A stretch of DNA of 6,180 nucleotides from Microbacteriaceae bacterium UBA6152 (lineage in GTDB: Bacteria > Actinomycetota > Actinomycetes > Actinomycetales > Microbacteriaceae). This document shows, one piece after another, positions 1-4,765 of the stretch. The stretch's first letter is position 1. Every line of letters begins with the position of its first letter. Below the pieces are notes generated by a model that did no database searches, was not told the DNA's origin, and was given only the letters and a program-made list of their open reading frames with translations. The translations under genes were made by a program, and so were the position numbers. The stretch covers positions 1 to 6,180 of the forward strand of contig DIUS01000009.1 in assembly GCA_002423075.1 (NCBI GenBank), written 5' to 3'.

Positions 1-19
1 CGAATTGTTCAGCGGTCTC

Positions 20-475
20 CTAGAAGCGCTCGACCACTTCGCCGTCGGGCAACCACTCGACCGGTTCGGAGCCGAGGCCCGCAGCCAGCGCGATCGCAGT
101 CTCTCGCCACGAGGTCATGGCCGCGACCGCGAGGTGCGCCTGGTTCGTCGCGAACGATGCGCGCGCGGCGGCGACGAGTTCGGAGGCGCACTCTGCTTGA
201 CCTGCTGGGCTGAGTGCGAGCATCCATGGCAGGCGGTCGGCGAGCCGCTGGGCGAGCGTGCCGGTGTCGTCAGTCGTTGCCGCAATGAGTTGCGCGGCGA
301 GTTCGAGCAGGCTGTCGCGAGCGTCGGCCTCGCGCTGTGACATGAGCACCAGGTCGTCGCCGTCGCGGCGAGTGACACGAATCGGATGCTGTTCGGCCGC
401 GTCGAACACCGCCGCCGAGTTGCGGCTGACCTCTGACGAGGCGTAGGTGTGATCGGCACGAATAGCTGCGGTCAT
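20..475 (-). CDS. Phd/YefM-like antitoxin (prevent-host-death family)
   Basis: Probable antitoxin of a type II toxin-antitoxin pair, 151 residues from the chosen start. Antitoxins of this family bind their own promoter through an N-terminal Phd/YefM fold and neutralise a toxin with the C-terminal part. Here residues 8-45 carry the family pattern: YASSEVSRNSAAVF, then the beta strands PIRVTRRDGDDLVLM. The rest (about 50-151) is a longer helical tail with LPWMLALSP and SWRETAIALAAGL, as in longer actinobacterial members; it probably holds the toxin-binding part. An ATG at 520 would add 15 residues, but those codons are AT-rich and include TCT, ACT and ATT, unlike the rest of the gene. A TACGAT box sits six bases before the ATG at 475, so I prefer a leaderless start there. 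The TAG stop is at 20-22. Any toxin gene would lie beyond the left edge. Family call fairly sure; exact start less so. Confidence 0.75.
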   Translation of the reverse strand: MTAAIRADHTYASSEVSRNSAAVFDAAEQHPIRVTRRDGDDLVLMSQREADARDSLLELAAQLIAATTDDTGTLAQRLADRLPWMLALSPAGQAECASELVAAARASFATNQAHLAVAAMTSWRETAIALAAGLGSEPVEWLPDGEVVERF

Positions 476-481
476 GCCGTC

Positions 482-506
482 ATCGTACTTCAGAATACGT
501 TCAGAA
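482..506 (-). promoter_or_regulatory. Putative antitoxin promoter with 11-base-phased TTCAGAA repeats
   Basis: On the minus strand a TACGAT hexamer (487 down to 482) lies six bases before the ATG at 475, the spacing expected for a leaderless actinobacterial -10 box. Directly upstream the plus strand reads TTCAGAA (489-495), TACG, TTCAGAA (500-506). The two heptamers start 11 bases apart, about one helical turn, so both would present on the same face of the DNA. Phd-type antitoxins often repress their own promoter by binding repeats beside the -10 box, so this is a candidate operator. No good -35 hexamer is visible at 16-18 bases. The patch is also clearly more AT-rich than its surroundings. 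Confidence 0.45.
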
Positions 507-665
507 GTCTGGGGAGACATCAGGCCTCGCTCTCTCCGTCTAGTCGGTCGAGTTGTCCTCGGTGCCGAGCGAGATTGACAGACTCGTGTGGCGGTCGCGC
601 GATTCCTCCCCAGCGGCACCTAGTGAGCGAGGGCGAGTCCTTGCATTCGGGAGTCGCGCCGTCAC

Positions 666-687
666 CAGTCTGCGGCAGACTGACCCG
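666..687 (+). promoter_or_regulatory. Putative DUF1905 promoter: inverted repeat over a CAGACT -10 box
   Basis: CAGACT (676-681) lies six bases before the GTG at 688, which fits a leaderless -10 box, although its first base departs from TANNNT. The hexamer is the right arm of a perfect 7-base inverted repeat, CAGTCTG-cgg-CAGACTG (666-682). A regulator bound there would block the -10 element. No convincing -35 hexamer was found 17 bases upstream. The placement is seen in the sequence; the operator role is inferred. Confidence 0.4.
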
Positions 688-1014
688 GTGCGAGCATCCG
701 CAGACGACACCACCACCTACGACTTCACGGCCGCGCTCTACGAGTGGACGGGCCCCTCGGCCTGGCACTTCGTGACCGTACCCGTGGCGATCAGTGACGA
801 GATCGACGCGCGCACCGAAGGGTTCACGAACGGGTTCGGCAGCGTGCGGGTGCTCGTGCGCATCGGCGGCAGCGAGTGGATGACGAGCCTGTTCCCCGAC
901 TCCAAGCAGCAGTCCTATGTGCTGCCGGTCAAGAAAGCGGTGCGGCAGGCAGAAGGCATCGAGGCGGGCGACGACGTGCGCGTGCGCCTCGAGCTGGCCG
1001 GCCCGTCGACCTAG
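688..1014 (+). CDS. DUF1905 domain-containing protein
   Basis: Small protein of 108 residues that covers one DUF1905 domain, a beta-rich fold of unknown biochemical role found alone or with YdeI/OmpD-associated domains. Recognisable parts in order are YDFTAALYEWTGPSAWHFVTVP (about 11-32), then the acidic ISDEID turn, GFGSVRVLVRIGG (49-61), the W-TSLFPD segment (64-71), YVLPVKKAVRQAEGI (77-91) and a final GDDVRVRLEL strand. The frame stays open upstream to 553, but the extra 45 residues are low-complexity and family members start close to the YDFTA strand, so GTG 688 is preferred. That choice also puts the start six bases after a -10-like box. The TAG stop (1012-1014) overlaps the stop of the convergent membrane gene. 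No enzymatic function can be assigned. Confidence 0.85.
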   Translation: MRASADDTTTYDFTAALYEWTGPSAWHFVTVPVAISDEIDARTEGFTNGFGSVRVLVRIGGSEWMTSLFPDSKQQSYVLPVKKAVRQAEGIEAGDDVRVRLELAGPST

Positions 1015-1748
1015 GTGGCGGTCATCTCGCGTCGACGCGCAGAGCGGTTCGCCGCGAGCTGGCTGACCCCGTATACGGCGCACCACAGCGGAATCCCGAG
1101 CAGCGCCGAGGCGATGTAGAGCAAGAAAACTCCGTCGGTCGCGAGCGACTCGAACCCGGGCACGAGAAGATCGCCGAGCAGAAACCCGAGCGCGATCGCT
1201 GGCAGCACCGCGACGATCAGCGGCGCACGCATCCCGTTTCGCCACTCGGCAATCGAGAGTGCTACGGTCACGGCCAGCAGCGTGAACATGCCGGCCGACA
1301 GCATGCCCTGAGTACCCGCCATCTGCACCGCGAGGTACGCCGCCGCGCCCCAGTCCGGGTCGAGCGAGGCAATGTGGGGCACGGTGCCGGTCGCCTGCAT
1401 GCGCAGCGCTCCGGCCCCGATCAGCAACCCTGCACTGATGATGGTGAACACGAGCGAGACGTGCGTGAGCATCGACGACGGATGCTCGCCCCGCGCTCGC
1501 AAACGACCCACGGCGCCGACCACGAGCGCGGCGCCGCCGAGCGCGAGCAGCGCGCCCGACCACAAGTAGGCGCGGCCGGCGACGGAGAGGTACGCGAGGC
1601 TGTCGGCGGGGTTGTCGCCGTCGCCCCGCAGCTCTGCGCCGGGCGCGAGCTCGGCGGCGCTCGCGGCGACCAGCGCGGCTCCGGCGAGAATCCAACTGAT
1701 CGCCGTGAGGATGCGGTGTTTCGTTGACTCGACCGGGGCGGTGGTCAT
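1011..1748 (-). CDS. Six-helix integral membrane protein, unknown function
   Basis: A 245-residue protein that I do not recognise. It has six likely membrane helices at about residues 13-34, 60-82, 97-117, 145-167, 174-192 and 206-228. The loop between helices 1 and 2 (ELAPGAELRGDGDNPADS) is acidic and probably outside; the C-terminus ends in a basic stretch (RSARRREMTAT), so it is probably inside. Both termini would then be cytosolic. The general plan resembles small actinobacterial membrane families such as DUF4386 or DUF998, but no signature motif supports either. There is no transport, redox or catalytic motif. ATG 1748 follows a TACGCT box by seven bases, which suggests a leaderless message. 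Its TAG stop shares CTAG with the stop of the DUF1905 gene. It diverges from the DUF1697 gene, 41 bases between start codons. Confidence 0.85.
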   Translation of the reverse strand: MTTAPVESTKHRILTAISWILAGAALVAASAAELAPGAELRGDGDNPADSLAYLSVAGRAYLWSGALLALGGAALVVGAVGRLRARGEHPSSMLTHVSLVFTIISAGLLIGAGALRMQATGTVPHIASLDPDWGAAAYLAVQMAGTQGMLSAGMFTLLAVTVALSIAEWRNGMRAPLIVAVLPAIALGFLLGDLLVPGFESLATDGVFLLYIASALLGIPLWCAVYGVSQLAANRSARRREMTAT

Positions 1749-1755
1749 GCGGCTG

Positions 1756-1765
1756 AGCGTAGACC
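1756..1765. promoter_or_regulatory. Overlapping two-way -10 elements
   Basis: On the minus strand TACGCT (1761 down to 1756) sits seven bases before the ATG at 1748. On the plus strand TAGACC (1760-1765) would place a transcript start near 1772, leaving a short leader before the GTG at 1790. The two hexamers share the self-complementary TA at 1760-1761, so one opened region could serve both directions. Neither has a good -35 hexamer at 17-18 bases. The minus-strand box is the better supported of the two. Confidence 0.4.
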
Positions 1766-1777
1766 TGTGCAGTGCGC

Positions 1778-1783
1778 AAGGGT
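1778..1783 (+). promoter_or_regulatory. Ribosome binding site deciding the DUF1697 start
   Basis: AAGGGT (1778-1783) carries an AAGG Shine-Dalgarno core about seven bases before the GTG at 1790. It favours that start over the in-frame GTG at 1772, which would add six basic residues (MRKGRA) that family members lack. Confidence 0.45.
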
Positions 1784-1789
1784 AGAGCC

Positions 1790-2314
1790 GTGACCCACGT
1801 TTTCTTGTTCCGCGCCGTGAATGTCGGCGGCACCGCGAAGCTGCCGATGGCCGAGCTGCGCGCCCTCGCCACCGAGCTCGGAGCCACCGGGGTGCAGACC
1901 TACATCGCCTCGGGCAACCTCATCGCCACGCCGCCGGGCGACCCGCTTGCGTTCGCCCAGCAGCTCGAGAGTGCAGTCGAGACCCGCTTCGGGTTTCGTC
2001 GTGAGGTCATCGTGCGCGATGCGGCGGCGCTGCGCGCGGCGCGGGATGCGCATCCGTTCTCGATCGTCGACCCCCGCTTCTCGTACCTCGTGCCGCTGAG
2101 TGCAGCGCCCAAGAACGCCGGGCGCGAGAAGGCCGACGAGGTGCCCACCGGCGACGACGAGTGGGCGCTCATCGGCGACGACCTGCACGTGCGGTTCGAG
2201 CGCGGGGCGGGCACCGCCGAGCTCGATCTGAACCGGCTGTTGCGCACTCTCGGCGTCGTCGGCACGGCGCGCAACCTGCGCACGATCGACGCGTTGCTGC
2301 GGCTGCTCGGCTAG
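1790..2314 (+). CDS. DUF1697 family protein
   Basis: A 174-residue protein, close to the usual 175-180 residues of DUF1697. This family is widespread in bacteria and its biochemical role is not established. Family landmarks are the N-terminal strand HVFLFRAVNVGG (3-14; usually LLRGINVGG), then LPMAELRALATELG (18-31), VQTYIASGNLIA (35-46), FGFRREVIVRDAAAL (68-81), the HPF turn (88-90), and the closing TARNLRTIDALLRLL (159-173), which matches the typical TxRNWxT ending. The RA in place of RG in the first motif is a small departure. GTG 1790 was chosen because the protein then starts just before the first conserved strand and has an AAGG site upstream; GTG 1772 is the alternative. The gene ends in a TAG (2312-2314) interlocked with that of the convergent AI-2E transporter gene. 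Confidence 0.87.
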   Translation: MTHVFLFRAVNVGGTAKLPMAELRALATELGATGVQTYIASGNLIATPPGDPLAFAQQLESAVETRFGFRREVIVRDAAALRAARDAHPFSIVDPRFSYLVPLSAAPKNAGREKADEVPTGDDEWALIGDDLHVRFERGAGTAELDLNRLLRTLGVVGTARNLRTIDALLRLLG

Positions 2315-3441
2315 CCCGCGCGGCGCCGTGGCGCTGTCTCGAGCTGCGAGCCCGGGGCATCCCAGGTCTTGATGATCGCCCACGTGGTGGCCGCGATCGG
2401 CACCGAGAGCACGGCGCCGACGATGCCGCCGAGAATCGTGCCCGCGCTCAAGGCGAGCAAGATCACGAGCGGGTGCAGCTTGAGCGACTGCGCCATGACG
2501 ACCGGTTGCAAGAAGTTTCCTTCGAGCTGGTTGACGACGATGACCGCGATGACCACGATGAGGGCGATGACCGGCCCGTTGGCGACCAGGGCGACGAGCG
2601 TCGCGAGAATGCCCGCGAGCGTCGCGCCCACGAGCGGGATGAAGGCCGTGATGAAGACGATGACGGCGAGCGGCAGCGCCAGCGGCACCTGCAGAATGAC
2701 GAGCACGATGCCGATACCGAGTGCGTCGACGAGCGCGACGATCGAGGTGCCGCGAATGTAGCCGCCGAGTGTGGTGACGGCGGTGCGGCCGACGCGCTCT
2801 CCGCGGGCTTTGCGCAAGCCGTCGAAGGGGCGCAAGAAGAACGCCCAGATGCGGTCGCCGTCTTTCAAGAAGAAGAACAGAATCACCAAAAAGAGGATGA
2901 ACCCGGTGACGAACTCGCCCACCGCGACGACGCCGGTGAGCGCACCCGAACCGAACTGCGCGCTCGTGAGAAAGTCGACGGCCTGATCGCGCAGCTCGTC
3001 GAAGTCGACGTCGTCGAGCGGCAGGGGCAGGGTCTGCACCCACTCGAGCAGCTTGTCGAAGCCGGTCTGCGCCTGCTGCCAGAGCTCGGCCCACTGGCTG
3101 CGCACGGCGAAGACGATCGCCGTGATGATGCCGCCGAAGATGAGCAGCGAGCCGAGCAGGGTGATCCACGCCGCGGCGAGGGCGGGCAGACCGCGCTTGC
3201 GCATCCACGTGATGACGGGGCTGAAGGCCGAGGCGATGATGATCGCGAGCAACAGCGGAATCACCGCGATGCGCAACTGAATGAGCGCGAAGACCACGAT
3301 GCTCGCGAGCGTCAGCACCAGCAGAATCTGCAGGCTGCGGGTGCCCGCGACGCCGAGGCGGTCGGTCCACATGCTGCGCATCGTGGGCGAAGGCGGGCCG
3401 GCGGGCGGCGGTGCAAGCTCTGAGCGGCGGCGGAAGAACAT
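2311..3441 (-). CDS. AI-2E family transporter (PerM/TqsA-like membrane protein)
   Basis: A 376-residue membrane protein of the AI-2E exporter family (formerly UPF0118). Studied members act in autoinducer-2 export or in Na+/H+ antiport; which applies here cannot be told. Paired hydrophobic helices occur at about 36-53 and 57-75, another at 88-113, then an amphipathic acidic segment without membrane helices (115-165). Further helices follow at 168-192, 232-252, 255-285, 288-305 and 322-355. Family signatures are the IPLLLAIIIASAFSPVITW segment (61-79), FFFLKDGDRIW (189-199), GGYIRGT (226-232), FIPLVGATLAG (267-277) and NFLQPVVMAQSLKLHP (309-324), which corresponds to the conserved P-x-x-x-x-x-x-x-LHP region. 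The proline-rich N-terminus (10-20) and basic C-terminus are probably cytosolic. ATG 3441 is preceded by a good ribosome site. The gene stands alone, divergent from the next gene. Confidence 0.93.
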   Translation of the reverse strand: MFFRRRSELAPPPAGPPSPTMRSMWTDRLGVAGTRSLQILLVLTLASIVVFALIQLRIAVIPLLLAIIIASAFSPVITWMRKRGLPALAAAWITLLGSLLIFGGIITAIVFAVRSQWAELWQQAQTGFDKLLEWVQTLPLPLDDVDFDELRDQAVDFLTSAQFGSGALTGVVAVGEFVTGFILFLVILFFFLKDGDRIWAFFLRPFDGLRKARGERVGRTAVTTLGGYIRGTSIVALVDALGIGIVLVILQVPLALPLAVIVFITAFIPLVGATLAGILATLVALVANGPVIALIVVIAVIVVNQLEGNFLQPVVMAQSLKLHPLVILLALSAGTILGGIVGAVLSVPIAATTWAIIKTWDAPGSQLETAPRRRAG

Positions 3442-3449
3442 GCGGCAGA

Positions 3450-3456
3450 TTCCTTC
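3450..3456 (-). promoter_or_regulatory. Ribosome binding site of the AI-2E gene
   Basis: The minus strand reads GAAGGAA, ending eight bases before the ATG at 3441. This is a good Shine-Dalgarno match and supports that start. It is the clearest ribosome site in the window, whereas several neighbouring genes appear leaderless. Confidence 0.7.
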
Positions 3457-3501
3457 AGGTCGCGTGATCGAGAGGTGCGAACTCCCCGGGGACGCCCGCC
3501 C

Positions 3502-3507
3502 AGCCTA
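3502..3507 (-). promoter_or_regulatory. Possible -10 box of the AI-2E gene
   Basis: The minus strand reads TAGGCT (3507 down to 3502), a TANNNT hexamer like the TAGCCT boxes of the next two genes. A transcript start near 3495 would give a leader of about 54 bases that contains the ribosome site. No clear -35 hexamer is present. Confidence 0.3.
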
Positions 3508-3559
3508 CGCGCCGGCTGCAGGGCGTGATCGGCCATCGCGTCGTCGGTGCGAGAGAACG

Positions 3560-3594
3560 GTGACAGGGGCGGGCCGCACGGCTAGCCTCGAGGC
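3560..3594 (+). promoter_or_regulatory. Promoter of the small membrane protein gene, leaderless
   Basis: GTGACA (3560-3565) matches five of six bases of the housekeeping -35 TTGACA. After exactly 17 bases comes TAGCCT (3583-3588), a TANNNT -10 box. Six bases later is the ATG at 3595, so transcription should start on or beside the first base of the start codon. No Shine-Dalgarno sequence has room to be used. This is the best promoter match in the window. Confidence 0.65.
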
Positions 3595-4104
3595 ATGAGC
3601 GGCTCGGGCACGCAGCGGCAACGCGCGAGCATGCTGCCCCGCTCCTTCGGCCCTGATCTGAGCCGTCTGCTGCCGCCCGACCCGCAGAACTACCATGGGC
3701 CGCTGCTCGCCGTCTGGCTGCTGGGCGCCTACCTCGTGATCATCGTGGCGCGATCACTCGTGCATGTGTTCGCCCCCGACGGGGGAGCGGGCTCGATCGC
3801 GACGATCGACCTCGACGTCGAAGGCGGCGGCAACATTGTGGCCATGTTCGGGCAGTGGGGCGCGATGCAGTTGCTGCTCGCCGTCGTGCTCATCATCCTG
3901 GTGGTTCGGTATCGAGGGCTGGTGCCGTTCGCGGCGCTTGCGCTCGGTGTCGAACCCCTGCTGCGGATGCTCTCCGGCACCCTCAAGCCGATCGAGACCC
4001 TCGGCACCGCGCCCGGGGCCGCGCTCAACGAGCTCATGGGCTTCAGCATGCTGCTCGTGCTCTGGCTGGCACTGTGCCCGGCGAGAGGTCGCTCTGCCGC
4101 GTGA
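3595..4104 (+). CDS. Small membrane protein of a conserved uncharacterised family
   Basis: A 169-residue membrane protein without assigned function. After a basic, proline-containing N-terminus (1-35) come helices at about 38-58, 86-105, 109-125 and 145-163. The loop after helix 1 holds ARSLVHVFAPDGGAGSIATID (52-72) and then GGNIVAMFGQWGAMQ (78-92). The RYRGLVPF turn (105-112) and the R-x-x-x-G-x-LKP segment (124-131) follow. I recall this combination (SxVHxFxPDGGAGSIAxI, QWG, RYRxLVP, LKP) from uncharacterised membrane proteins in other bacterial groups; this is recall, not a search result. The conserved polar residues lie in loops, so they may form a shared site. The start is fixed by a -35/-10 pair ending six bases before ATG 3595. 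A separate promoter precedes the sigma gene, so the two need not share a transcript. Confidence 0.82.
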   Translation: MSGSGTQRQRASMLPRSFGPDLSRLLPPDPQNYHGPLLAVWLLGAYLVIIVARSLVHVFAPDGGAGSIATIDLDVEGGGNIVAMFGQWGAMQLLLAVVLIILVVRYRGLVPFAALALGVEPLLRMLSGTLKPIETLGTAPGAALNELMGFSMLLVLWLALCPARGRSAA

Positions 4105-4122
4105 AGGTGTAAGCCGCTCGCG

Positions 4123-4158
4123 TTGTGCCGCTGGTCGCGCGCACCTAGCCTGGTGGCG
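4123..4158 (+). promoter_or_regulatory. Promoter of the sigma factor gene, leaderless
   Basis: TAGCCT (4146-4151) lies seven bases before ATG 4159 and is identical to the -10 box of the preceding gene. A TTGTGC hexamer (4123-4128) stands 17 bases upstream; it keeps only the TTG of TTGACA. Transcription would start at or next to the ATG. The similarity of the two promoters suggests recognition by the same, probably housekeeping, sigma factor. There is no sign of a distinct self-recognised ECF promoter. Confidence 0.5.
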
Positions 4159-4752
4159 ATGTCAGGCCGGGGGAGCACGAGCGACGAGACGTTCGCGTCC
4201 GTACTCGCCGCTGCGCAAGCGGGGGCGAGTTGGGCGTGCACGCAACTGTGGAGCGACCATGCCCCCGCCGTCGCCGCCTTCGCCCAGGCGCGGGGCTCGC
4301 GCGAGCCGGATGACCTCACCAGCGAGGTCTTTCTCGCGGTGTTCGATCGGCTGGCGACGTTTCGCGGCGACGCCGAGGCGTTTCGGTCGTTCGTGTTCTC
4401 GATCGCCTATCGACGGCTCGTCGATGAACTGCGGATGCGCGGCCGACGCGGCGAGACCGTCGAGCTGGTGGCGGAGGAAGACCCGCGGCGAGCATCCAGT
4501 GCCGAAGACGAGGCGACCCGGCGGCTCGGCGAGCACCGCGCTCTCGCTCTCATCGCTTCGCTGCCGGCTGACCAGCGCGACGTGATGATGCTGCGCATCG
4601 TCGCCGATCTGACCGTCGAGCAGGTGGCCGTCGTGCTCGACAAGCGCCCAGGCGCGGTGAAAGCGCTGCAACGGCGAGCGCTCGAACGCCTGCGAAAAAA
4701 ACTTGACGCACCCCGTACCCCTGCGGGGCCCGCTGACGATAGCGACTCATGA
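4159..4752 (+). CDS. RNA polymerase sigma factor, sigma-70 family, ECF type
   Basis: A 197-residue alternative sigma factor with only regions 2 and 4, the ECF layout, which directs RNA polymerase to a small set of promoters. Region 2 spans about 16-92: the core-binding helix has DLTSEVFLAVFDRLATFRGD (52-71), then the FRSFVFSIAYRRLVDELR part (75-92) that recognises the -10 element. An acidic linker (95-125) follows. Region 4 (about 131-183) begins with ALIASLPADQRDVMMLRIV and holds the helix-turn-helix DLTVEQVAVVLDKRPGAVKA (150-169) for -35 binding, then the basic QRRALERLRKKL. Start 4159 is preferred over the TTG at 4123 because of the TAGCCT box upstream. The gene ends two bases before a possible ATG (4754) of the next gene. 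An A7 run (4695-4701) lies near its 3' end. Target genes cannot be inferred. Confidence 0.93.
   Translation: MSGRGSTSDETFASVLAAAQAGASWACTQLWSDHAPAVAAFAQARGSREPDDLTSEVFLAVFDRLATFRGDAEAFRSFVFSIAYRRLVDELRMRGRRGETVELVAEEDPRRASSAEDEATRRLGEHRALALIASLPADQRDVMMLRIVADLTVEQVAVVLDKRPGAVKALQRRALERLRKKLDAPRTPAGPADDSDS
4695..4701 (+). repeat. A7 run near the 3' end of the sigma gene
   Basis: Seven A residues lie in the codons CGA AAA AAA (R-K-K, residues 179-181). Such a run is rare in DNA this GC-rich. A possible stem, CCCCG (4711-4715) with CGGGG (4724-4728), follows nine bases later. The run could let polymerase or ribosome slip. Loss of one A opens a frame straight into the next gene, while a -1 ribosome shift meets TGA at 4704-4706. 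Confidence 0.5.
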
Positions 4753-4765
4753 GATGAGAAAACAC

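Larger units (their letters stand above)
476..687. other. Divergent intergenic region, 212 bases
   Basis: This gap lies between the divergent antitoxin and DUF1905 genes. It holds the antitoxin promoter and TTCAGAA repeats at its left end, and an inverted repeat with the DUF1905 -10 box at its right end. The middle part (about 520-660) has no convincing gene. Open frames cross it on both strands, but they lack a family match or ribosome site and only extend the flanking genes upstream. A TTGACA at 575-580 has no matching -10 hexamer downstream. Confidence 0.5.

Noticed and set aside
476..520. Antitoxin start at ATG 520
   Set aside because: The added codons are AT-rich and unlike the rest of the gene, and they would cover the TTCAGAA repeats and TACGAT box. 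It remains possible.
575..604. TTGACA at 575-580 as a plus-strand promoter
   Set aside because: No TANNNT hexamer lies 16-18 bases downstream; the sequence there is CGCGAT.
553..687. Longer DUF1905 protein starting at ATG 553
   Set aside because: The extra 45 residues are low-complexity, match nothing in the family, and the region contains the inverted repeat and -10-like box just before GTG 688.
520..1887. 455-residue minus-strand open frame
   Set aside because: Arg/Ala-rich shadow across several recognised genes, with no family motifs; an effect of high GC.
1745..3370. 541-residue minus-strand open frame
   Set aside because: Arg/His-rich out-of-frame reading of the AI-2E and DUF1697 region with no domain pattern.
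2161..3423. 420-residue plus-strand open frame
   Set aside because: Its long run of Arg, Asp, Glu and Gly is the typical antisense shadow of a hydrophobic gene, here the AI-2E transporter.
4123..4158. Sigma factor start at TTG 4123
   Set aside because: It would translate the -35 and -10 elements; ATG 4159 follows TAGCCT by seven bases and gives a normal ECF length.
3764..4585. 273-residue plus-strand open frame
   Set aside because: Cys/Arg/Ser-rich shadow that overlaps both the small membrane protein and the sigma factor in another frame.
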